In this document: positions 33,383 to 41,166 of the stretch, in pieces
Layout of the letters: each line of letters begins with the position of its first letter
Position numbering within the stretch: the first letter of the stretch is position 1
From: Frateuria_A sp035943815
GTDB lineage: Bacteria > Pseudomonadota > Gammaproteobacteria > Xanthomonadales > Rhodanobacteraceae
Length of the DNA stretch: 64,000 nt
Reading direction: 5' to 3'
NCBI RefSeq assembly: GCF_035943815.1
Contig: NZ_DASZBU010000010.1
Span: 186,001 to 250,000 of the forward strand
The notes under the pieces: model-generated
Database searches by the model: none
The model's input: the letters and a program-made list of their open reading frames with translations, nothing else
Told to the model about the DNA's origin: nothing
Made by a program: the position numbers and the translations under genes

Positions 33383-35164
33383 CTACCCGGCCGGATGGCC
33401 GGATTCGCTCCGGATGGCCGACCATCGATGCTGGAGGTACGCCTCCGCGGCGTATCGGCGCATCATCCGGTGCGCGTTGAAGTAGCTGGCGAGCTTGCTT
33501 ACCGATTGCTTCATCATGCCGATCCAGCCGGCGCGGTTGCGGTGGTACAGCGGCAGCACGATCTGCTCCAGGCAATCGTAGAGTTTGCGGCTCGCGGCTG
33601 CTTCGTCCTGCTCGGCGCCCAGCGACCATCCGGTGACGCCATCGATGCAGCCCTCGACCCACCATCCGTCGAGCACGCTCAGGTTGAGCACGCCGTTGGC
33701 GGCGGCCTTCATGCCGCTGGTGCCCGAGGCCTCCAGCGGCGGCAGCGGTGTGTTGAGCCAGACATCGCAGCCGGCCACCAGGGCCCGGGCGGCGTCCAGG
33801 TCGTAGTCGGGCAGGAACACCAGACCGAGCCGGGGCGCCAGGTCCCGGGCAAGCGCAAGCAATTGCCGCACCAGTTGCTTGCCTTCCTCATCGCGCGGAT
33901 GCGCCTTGCCGGCCATGATGACCTGGAAGGGCGACTTCGCCTGGATCGCAAGCAGCCGTGCCGTATCCGCAAACAGCAGCGTGGGCCGCTTGTAGGCCGT
34001 CATGCGGCGGGCGAAGCCCAGGATCGGCAACCGTGCATCCAGCCTCACTCCGGTGCGGTCTGCAACAAATGCGATCAGCTCGTCGCGCGCCTGCGTATGG
34101 GCCTGCCACACGTCGGCATCGGGCATCTGGTCGAACCGTGCCAGGGTCTCCGGATCGTGCACCCAGCAGTTGGAGCAACGGTGGAAGAGGGCGGCGAATG
34201 CCGGGTGCACCCAGTCCGGCAGATAGACGCCGTTGGTCACCGCGCGCACGTCGTAGCCCGGGAACAGGTGCGTTGTCACCTCCGCGTGGCGCACGGCCAC
34301 ACCGTTGACGAAGCCCGCCAGGTTGAGCGCCAGCTGGGTCAGGTTGAGCATGTCGGCGCCGGCCAGGAGGCGCACCTGGGCGCTTGCGAGATAGCCCGGG
34401 AGCAGGCGTTCGTACAGGGCATACGGGAAGCGATCGTGCCCCGCCTCCACCGGCGTATGCGTGGTGAAGACGCATGACCTCCGCACCGGCCCGGCATCGA
34501 AGCCCAGCTCGCCGGCGCCCACCGTATCCGGCGGCAACGAATAGCGGCGCAGCAGCTCCAGTCCAAGCAGCGCCGCGTGCCCCTCGTTCAGGTGATAGGT
34601 GCTGATTTCGAAACCGAGCGCGTGCAGGACCCGCACGCCGGCGATGCCCAGCACGATCTCCTGCTTCAGGCGATAGGTGGAGTCGCCGCCGTACAGCACG
34701 CCGGTGATCTCGCGGTCTTCCGGGTCGTTCTCGGGCAGCTCGGTATCCAGCAGCAACACGGGGGCTACCTGACCGAGGCGGCCCTGCAGGCGGTAGAGCC
34801 AGGGCCGCACCCAGACCTCCCTGCACTCGATCAGGACGGCCACCTTGGCGCGCAGGGGATGGACGAAGTCTTCGGGTGTCCACGGGTCGGCCGAATCGAG
34901 CGGGCCCTGGGCATCCAGCGTCTGGCGCAGGTAGCCATCCCGCGACATCAGGGTGACGAACACCATCGGCAGTTCCAGGTCCGCGGCGGCCCGTGCCGTG
35001 TCGCCCGCGAGCACGCCCAGTCCGCCGGCGTAGGTATGCATCCGCGGCTCCAGCGCGATCTCCATCGAGAAATACGCGATATGCGTGCGCGGCAGGTAAG
35101 GCCCGATGGCCGCAACGTCCGCGGGCGCAAACGGAACCGCCCCATCCGCGGGGGCGGGAGTCAC
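33383..35164 (-). CDS. glgP: Alpha-glucan (glycogen) phosphorylase, short form (593 aa)
   Basis: The family blocks 'IAYFSMEIALEPRMHTYAGGLGVLAGD', 'FEISTYHLNEGHAAL', 'TTHTPVEAGHDRF' and the pyridoxal-phosphate lysine motif 'EASGTSGMKAAANGVLNLS' are present. It phosphorolyses storage glucan to glucose-1-P, saving one ATP per glucose relative to hydrolysis. The GTG start at 35164 overlaps the TGA of the CBS gene (GTGA), so the two are translationally coupled and share the box at 35666. Upstream open frame beyond 35164 is antisense to CBS coding and not conserved. It would supply phosphoketolase and glycolysis during starvation or hypoxia. Confidence 0.92.
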   Translation of the reverse strand: MTPAPADGAVPFAPADVAAIGPYLPRTHIAYFSMEIALEPRMHTYAGGLGVLAGDTARAAADLELPMVFVTLMSRDGYLRQTLDAQGPLDSADPWTPEDFVHPLRAKVAVLIECREVWVRPWLYRLQGRLGQVAPVLLLDTELPENDPEDREITGVLYGGDSTYRLKQEIVLGIAGVRVLHALGFEISTYHLNEGHAALLGLELLRRYSLPPDTVGAGELGFDAGPVRRSCVFTTHTPVEAGHDRFPYALYERLLPGYLASAQVRLLAGADMLNLTQLALNLAGFVNGVAVRHAEVTTHLFPGYDVRAVTNGVYLPDWVHPAFAALFHRCSNCWVHDPETLARFDQMPDADVWQAHTQARDELIAFVADRTGVRLDARLPILGFARRMTAYKRPTLLFADTARLLAIQAKSPFQVIMAGKAHPRDEEGKQLVRQLLALARDLAPRLGLVFLPDYDLDAARALVAGCDVWLNTPLPPLEASGTSGMKAAANGVLNLSVLDGWWVEGCIDGVTGWSLGAEQDEAAASRKLYDCLEQIVLPLYHRNRAGWIGMMKQSVSKLASYFNAHRMMRRYAAEAYLQHRWSAIRSESGHPAG

Positions 35165-35610
35165 GTGCGCGATTCCATTTCGCGCGCCTGACTGCGGGTC
35201 AGCGCGCGGCTCATCTCCTGCAGGTAGACGCCCAGCGCGCCGTAGATGTCGTCCAGGCTCAGCAGCCCGCACAGGCCGCCCTTGTCGTTGAGCACCGGCA
35301 GGCGGCGGATGCCGCGCAGGCGCATGCGCGCCACGGCGTCGAGCAGCTGCTCGTCGTGCGAGCAGACGGCCGGATCGCGGCTCATCACTTCGTCGACCCG
35401 CAACTGCGCGCAGGGCGCCCCGGGCGCGACGACCTCCACGACGATGTCGCGGTCGGTCAGTACCCCGACGGGAATGCGCTCGCCATTGGGCTGCTCGACG
35501 ACCACAAGCATGCCGACGTGCTGCTTGCGCATGACTCCCGCCGCTTCGGTCACCGACGCGGCGGGGCTGATCGAAACGACCTGGTGCGTGCATATGTCGT
35601 GGACTTGCAT
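35161..35610 (-). CDS. Two-CBS-domain protein (149 aa)
   Basis: The CBS pair is seen in 'ASVTEAAGVMRKQHVGMLVVVE ... GVLTDRDIVVEV' and 'QLLDAVARMRLRGIRRLPVLNDKGGLCGLLSLDDIYGAL'. It is paralogous to the CBS protein at 20722. The ATG at 35610 has GAGGAG upstream and lies 21 nt below the predicted transcription start; the longer frame to 35679 runs into the box. Its coupling to glucan phosphorylase, an enzyme controlled by AMP in other organisms, suggests adenylate-dependent control of glycogen use; this is inference. Confidence 0.9.
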   Translation of the reverse strand: MQVHDICTHQVVSISPAASVTEAAGVMRKQHVGMLVVVEQPNGERIPVGVLTDRDIVVEVVAPGAPCAQLRVDEVMSRDPAVCSHDEQLLDAVARMRLRGIRRLPVLNDKGGLCGLLSLDDIYGALGVYLQEMSRALTRSQAREMESRT

Positions 35611-35665
35611 GGCCGGCTCCTCTCCCTGCGGGAAAGGAGCGTCCGCCGACGAGCGAGGATACGAG

Positions 35666-35679
35666 TTGACCTCGGTCAA
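35666..35679 (-). promoter_or_regulatory. FNR-type box for CBS-glgP operon
   Basis: TTGACCTCGGTCAA. Minus-strand start predicted near 35631, 21 nt before the ATG at 35610. Confidence 0.82.
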
Positions 35680-35721
35680 TCACCGTCGAGGGCGGCGCGG
35701 CAGCCTGCATCGCGACGCCAG

Positions 35722-35735
35722 TTGAGCGGTGTCAA
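35722..35735 (+). promoter_or_regulatory. FNR-type box (one mismatch) for PepSY gene
   Basis: TTGAGCGGTGTCAA. Predicted start near 35770, a 95-nt leader to the ATG at 35865. Confidence 0.68.
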
Positions 35736-35864
35736 TTCGCAATCTCCGCTACGGAGTAAAGCAGGCAACGGGACCGGAACCGCATGTGTGGTGGAGTTCC
35801 TGGCGTTACCGCAAGTTGGCGATGACGCCACTCGGATGGGCCGCTTGCGCCGAGCGAGGATGCA

Positions 35865-36242
35865 ATGGTTACCAGGTCGACATGGGCCGCCGCCGGAATC
35901 CTGCTGGCCTTGTGCCCAGGGGGTGGCCTTGCCTGGGGAGCGGTGCAGGGCGCGACGCAGACCGGGGCGCAGACCAGCCACCGCATGAAATCCCTTGACG
36001 AGGAGCTGAAGGGAAAGAAGTACCTCAAGCAGGCCAGGATCCAGCCCGAGCAGGCCAGGACGCTGGCGCTCAGGGCATTCGACGGCCGGATCGTCTACGA
36101 GCGCATCGAGAGCAAGCCCGGCGGCAGTGGGCTGCGCTACTCCTTCGTCATCAGGAACAGCCGGGCTGAGAAGCGCCGGGTGGACATCGACGCCAACGAC
36201 GGTGCCACTCTGGAAAACACTCCGACTCGCGAGCGCTGGTGA
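35865..36242 (+). CDS. Secreted PepSY-domain protein (125 aa)
   Basis: An N-terminal signal peptide (about residues 1-26, AAAGILLALCPGGGLAWG core) is followed by a PepSY-type domain: 'IQPEQARTLALRAFDGRIVYERIESKPGGSGLRYSFVIRN' with a closing 'RVDIDANDGATL'. PepSY domains act as small periplasmic binding or protease-inhibiting modules. GAGG lies 6 nt before the ATG. The acyl-ligase fusion gene begins 82 bp downstream on the same strand and may be co-transcribed. Confidence 0.8.
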   Translation: MVTRSTWAAAGILLALCPGGGLAWGAVQGATQTGAQTSHRMKSLDEELKGKKYLKQARIQPEQARTLALRAFDGRIVYERIESKPGGSGLRYSFVIRNSRAEKRRVDIDANDGATLENTPTRERW

Positions 36243-36324
36243 GCGGCATGGAGCCGGATGCGCTCCGACCTGACGCAAGGAAGGCCTGCGACCTTGCCGT
36301 GGCCATCGTGAGGATGGGCAGCCG

Positions 36325-39131
36325 ATGAACGACTCATCTGTACCCGGTAGCGACATCCTGCTCGAGGAGATCGGCAGGCTGCTGCGTGAGCTGCACCCAA
36401 GGGACACGCAGACACCAGCCGTATGGATGGGCGCACAACTGGACCGCGACCTCGGCCTGGACAGTCTTTCGCGGATGGAGCTGCTGATGCGGCTGGAGAA
36501 GCGGTTGCACGTCTCCATTGCGGAAACACTCGCCGTCGAGGCACGCACGCCAGCCGAACTGCTGCGCGTCCTGGCGGCCTCCTCGCCGCGGGCGGTCACG
36601 GACGTCGGCCCTGCCGAGGCATTGGCGAGCCCGGTCGCGCTGGCGACACCCGAGGACGCCCGGACGCTGCCGGAGGTGCTGGCCTGGCATGCGCGGCAGC
36701 ATCCGGACAGGATGCACGTTCGCTTCGCCGGCGGCGACGCCGATGGCGTGCAACTGACGTATGCGGGGCTCTATGCCGCAGCCGGCGAGGTCGCAGCCGG
36801 CCTGCAGCGGGAAGGCCTGCACGAGGGCGAACCGGTGGCGCTGATGTTTCCGACCCACCCGGACTTGCTGGTCGCCTTCTTCGCGGTCATGTTCGCCGGC
36901 GGCGTACCCGTGCCGCTGTACCCACCGCTGCGACCCGGTGAGCTTGCCGACTACTGGGGCCGCCAGACGGGCATCCTGCGCAATTGCGGCGCGCGATACC
37001 TGCTCGTGGCGCCGGCTATTTTCGCGCATCGCCATACGATCGGGGCACTGGCCGGAGGCGTCGAACGGTTGCTCACGGTCGGCTCGCTGCGCGGGCACGG
37101 AGAGCTGTCGGGGCCGGCGCCGCGGCGCGCAGACCATCTCGCCATGCTGCAATACACCTCGGGCAGCACGGCCGATCCCAAGGGCGTGATGCTCAGCCAC
37201 GACAACCTGCTCGCCAACATCCGCCTCATGGGCCGCCAGGTAGGTGCCTCGGCCAGGGACGTCTTCGTCAGCTGGCTGCCGCTCTACCACGACATGGCCT
37301 GATCGGCGCTTGGCTGGGCAGCCTGTATTTCGGCATTCCCCTGGTGCTGATGCCGCCGCAGGCGTTCCTGCTGCATCCGGAGCAGTGGTTGCGCAGCATG
37401 GACCGCTTCGGCGCCACCCTGTCGGCGGCCCCCAACTTCGCCTACGAGCTGTGCCTGCACCGGGTCGAGGACAAGGCGCTCGATGAGCTGGATCTCCACC
37501 GCCTGCGCCTCTGTTTCTGCGGCGCCGAGCCGGTGTTTCCCGACACCCTGGAGCGCTTCACCGCACGCTTTGCCCGCACCGGGCTGTCGCCCGGGGCCCT
37601 GCTTCCCGTCTATGGGCTTGCGGAAAACAGCCTGGGCCTGACCTTTCCGCCGGTCGGGCGGGGCATGGGCGTCCTTCGCGTTGAGCAGGATCGCTTCCTT
37701 CGCGATGGCGAGGTGGTCGCCACCGACGATCCCGCAATGCCGTCGCTGCGGTTCGTCTCCTGCGGCGTACCCCTGCCCGGGCACGAGGTGCGCATCGTCG
37801 ATGACTACGGCCATGAACTGCCTGAAGGACGGCAAGGACGCATCCAGTTCCGGGGTCCTTGTGCGACCGCCGGCTACTACCGCCAGCCGCAACTGACCCG
37901 CGACCTGTTCCACGGCGCCTGGCTGGACACCGGTGATCTGGGCTTCGTGCGGCAGGGCGAGCTGTACCTCACCGGCCGGGCCAAGGACCTGGTCATCCGC
38001 GCCGGGCAGCACCTGCATCCGCAGGTCATCGAGCAGGCGGTTGGCGAGGTGCCCGGCATACGCCGTGGCCGCGTGGCCGCGTTCGGCACGCAGCGGCAAG
38101 GGACGGAACGCCTGGTCGTCGTCGCCGAAACGCGGGTGACGGACGCGTTGCAGCGCCAGGGCGTGCAACGCGCCGTCAACGCGGCCGTGCAGGCTTGTGC
38201 CGGCGCGCCCGCCGATGAGGTCGTCCTCGCCGCGCCGGGGGCGATATTGAAAACCTCCAGTGGCAAGTTGCGGCGGTCGGCGTGCCGGGCCGCGTTCGAA
38301 GGCGGTCACGTGGATACGCCGGACCGCTGGCGTCTGCTGGCCGTGGTGGCGCGTTCCCAGTGGGACCGCTTGCGACGGTTGGAGCGCCACGCCGGCTTGC
38401 TTGCCTACGCGGGATACGCATGGCTACTGTTGGGTCTGGCCGCGCTCCCCTTGCTGGTGTGGCTCGCCTTGCCCCTGCCTTTGGCGGCGCGGTGGTGGGC
38501 CGCACGCCGGCTGCTGGGGATGGTAGCGACGGCGACTGGCATCCGGCTCCAGGTCGGCATGGCGGAAGCCTTGCCCGAGGAACCGTGCATCTTCGTCAGC
38601 AACCATGCCAGTTACGCCGATGCGCTGGCGCTGGTCTGCGCGCTTCCCAGGCCGGTGGCGTTCGTCGCCAAGCAGGAGCTCGCGACGCTGCCGCTGGTGG
38701 GCTGGATGCTGCGCCGGCTCGGCGCGGTGTTCGTGGCGCGCTCCGACCCGCACACGCACGCGCAAGCCCTGCAGCGGGTCAGCCACGGCACGGGCGACGT
38801 GCTCTTCTTTCCGGAGGGCACCTTCCGCAGCATGCCGGGCCTGGTGCACTTCCGCCTTGGAGCCTTCGTCGCGGCAGCCGAGGCCGGCATGCCGGTGATA
38901 CCCGTTGCCTTGCGGGGGACGCGCGCCGTGCTGCGCGACGACGAATGGCTGCCGCATCCGGGCGCCATCGTGGTCACGTTCGCCGCCGCGATACATCCCC
39001 GCACGACCACCGACGCGTGGACCGAAGCGCTGTGGCTTGCCGCCGAGGCCCGCAAGCCCATCCTGGAGCATTGCGGCGAGCCTGACGCCGGCGGCGAGCG
39101 TCCGGATATGCCGGACGCGCGAGGCCGCTAG
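36325..39131 (+). pseudogene. ACP-fatty acyl-AMP ligase-acyltransferase fusion with one frameshift (935 aa if repaired)
   Basis: Residues 1-85 form an acyl-carrier domain with the phosphopantetheine serine Ser47 in 'DLGLDSLSRMEL'. An acyl-AMP ligase follows ('LQYTSGSTADPKGVMLSHDNL', 'GLAENSLGLTFPPV', 'DTGDLGFV'), and the C-terminus is a PlsC-type acyltransferase ('NHASYAD', 'FPEGTF') with a membrane segment before it. The expected LYHDMGLIG is read as LYHDMA-stop because one G is missing at 37296-37297; adding it restores 935 codons. As read, translation ends at 37302, before most of the ligase. Repaired, it would activate fatty acids and transfer them to lysolipid or glycerol-P. Its stop shares CTAG with the convergent polX gene. 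Confidence 0.83.
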
Positions 39132-40906
39132 CCGCGCATGGTGCTCGCCAGGCGCGCCTTCAAGGCGGCCAGCGGCAGCGTATTGACGACGTCCTTCGCC
39201 TCGATCCAGCCGCGGCGCGCCTGGCCCACACCGAAGCGCAGCGCGGCGAAGCCGGCGGCATCGTGCGCGTCGCTGCCGATCGCCAGCGGCACGCCGGCGG
39301 CCTTGGCCAGGCGGCAGTGCACGTCGTCCAGGTCCAGCCGGTCCGGATGCGCGTTGGCCTCCAGGAAGCAGCCGCGTTCCCGCGCGTGGCGCACGACGCG
39401 CTCGAGGTCCACGGCGTAGCCGGTGCGTTCCCCGATCAGGCGCCCGGTCGGGTGCGCCAGGATGCTGAAGCAGCGATGGTCCATGGCGCGCAGCAGCCGC
39501 GTGGTCTGGCGCTCGCGCGAGAGGTTGAAATGGCTGTGCACGGCACCGACGACCAGGTCCAGGCGGCCCAGCAGGTCATCGGGTAGATCCAGGCGGCCGT
39601 CCTCCAGGATGTCGACCTCGATGCCCTTGAGCAGTACGGGGCCGGCATGGGTCTGGTTGAAGCGGTCGATGGCCTCCGCCTGCGCCAGCAGCCGGCGTCG
39701 GTCCAGGCCGCCGGTGACGGCCAGGCCGTGCGAGTGGTCGGTGATCGCCAGGTATGCCAGCCCGGCGGCGGCGGCGGCGCGCGCCATGGTTTCCAGGTCG
39801 GCGCGGCCGTCGCTGGCGTCGGTGTGGCTGTGCAGATCCCCGCGCAGGTCCTTCAGTTCGATCAGCGCGGGCAAGCTGCCGGCGGCGGCGGCTTCGATCT
39901 CCCCGGCATCCTCGCGCAACTCCGGCGGGATGAGCGGCAGGCCGACGCAGGCGTACACCGAGGCCTCGGTGAGCCCGGCGACGCGCCGGGCGCCGCGGTA
40001 GACACCGTACTCGTTGATCTTCAAACCGCGCTTGCGCGCGAGGCCGCGCAGGGCGAGGTTGTGCGCCTTCGAGCCGGTAAAGTAGACCAGCGCGGCGCCC
40101 ACGCTCGCGGGCCTCACCACGCGCAGGTCCACCTGCAGTCCGCTGCGCAGCACGACGCTTGAGCGGGTGGCGCCCTGCGCCAGCACGTGCTGCACCAGCG
40201 GATAGGCAAGGAAGCGCCGGGTCAGTGCAAGGCCTTTGCCGGTCGCGACCAGCACGTCGATGTCGCCGACCGTCTCGCGCCAGCGGCGCAGGCTGCCGGC
40301 CAGCAGCACCTGCGCCGGCTCCTGCGCGGCCCCGAGGTAGGCCGCCATCGCCTCGGCCTGCTGCAGGGCGGCGACGATCTTCCAGCGCGGCGTGGTGCCG
40401 AGGGACAGCTCGGCCGCCTCCAGCAACTTGTGCTCGGTGTCCTTGCCGAAACCCTTGAGCGTCCGGATGCGTCCGGCGCGGGCGGCGCGCAGCAGTCCGC
40501 CGACCGAGCCGATGCCCAGTTCGTCGTGCAGCCGTTGGGCACGGCGCGGGCCGAGTCCGGGCAACTTCAGCAGCGCGGTGAGGCCGCGCGGGTGGGAGCC
40601 GCGCAGCTCACGCAACAGCTTGCATGAGCCGGCCGCCAGGGTCTCCTCGATCTTGCCCGCCAGGTCGTCGCCGATGCCCGGCAGGTCGGCCAGGGCGTGC
40701 TCGGCGCCGCGCCACGTATCCAGCGGCTGCGGCCAGCCGCCGACGGTGCGGGCTGCGTTCCTGTAGGCGCGCACGCGGAACGGGTTGGCGCCATCCAGTT
40801 CCAGGAAGTCCGCTATCTCGTCCAGAGCGGCTCCGACTTCGGCGTTGCTCGCGGTGATTGCAGGGGACGTGGTCGACGCGGTGGACAGGGCTGGGGACTG
40901 AATCAT
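39128..40906 (-). CDS. polX: DNA polymerase X family, Pol-beta plus PHP domains (592 aa)
   Basis: The N-terminal 8-kDa-like domain and helix-hairpin-helix segments ('ALADLPGIGDDLAGKIEE', 'LLKLPGLGPRRAQRLHDELG') precede the nucleotidyltransferase motif 'GSLRRWRETVGDIDVL' with the metal-binding aspartates, and the C-terminal PHP domain begins 'GDLHSHTDASDGRADL'. PolX enzymes fill short gaps in base-excision repair and the PHP part gives 3'-5' exonuclease or phosphatase activity. CGGAGA precedes the ATG at 40906, 14 nt below the predicted transcription start. It adds DNA repair to the regulon. Confidence 0.92.
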   Translation of the reverse strand: MIQSPALSTASTTSPAITASNAEVGAALDEIADFLELDGANPFRVRAYRNAARTVGGWPQPLDTWRGAEHALADLPGIGDDLAGKIEETLAAGSCKLLRELRGSHPRGLTALLKLPGLGPRRAQRLHDELGIGSVGGLLRAARAGRIRTLKGFGKDTEHKLLEAAELSLGTTPRWKIVAALQQAEAMAAYLGAAQEPAQVLLAGSLRRWRETVGDIDVLVATGKGLALTRRFLAYPLVQHVLAQGATRSSVVLRSGLQVDLRVVRPASVGAALVYFTGSKAHNLALRGLARKRGLKINEYGVYRGARRVAGLTEASVYACVGLPLIPPELREDAGEIEAAAAGSLPALIELKDLRGDLHSHTDASDGRADLETMARAAAAAGLAYLAITDHSHGLAVTGGLDRRRLLAQAEAIDRFNQTHAGPVLLKGIEVDILEDGRLDLPDDLLGRLDLVVGAVHSHFNLSRERQTTRLLRAMDHRCFSILAHPTGRLIGERTGYAVDLERVVRHARERGCFLEANAHPDRLDLDDVHCRLAKAAGVPLAIGSDAHDAAGFAALRFGVGQARRGWIEAKDVVNTLPLAALKARLASTMRG

Positions 40907-40954
40907 GGGGGTCTCCGATGCGGCCCAACGCTGGCAGCGTCGGTGCAGGAGGGC

Positions 40955-40968
40955 TTGACGCCGATCAA
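40955..40968 (-). promoter_or_regulatory. FNR-type box for polX
   Basis: TTGACGCCGATCAA. Minus-strand start predicted near 40920, 14 nt before the ATG. Confidence 0.8.
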
Positions 40969-41119
40969 GTTTCCCCCGCGCGTATCGCGCAATGCGTGCC
41001 ACAGCGATCCAGGCATAGGTCGACACCTGCAGTAGCAGGTCGGAACAGGCGCCCATGGCACCACCGACGCTTCCACGCGACTTTGAGTTGCACCGATGCG
41101 GCCGCCATCGCGGGGAAAC

Positions 41120-41133
41120 TTGACCCCGATCAA
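41120..41133 (+). promoter_or_regulatory. FNR-type box for MgtA-like ATPase gene
   Basis: TTGACCCCGATCAA. CACGGT (41155-41160) fits the -10. The predicted start (41168) falls on the ATG at 41167. Confidence 0.8.
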
Positions 41134-41166
41134 CCGCGCGCCAGCGCTTGCGTGCACGGTGCGGCC

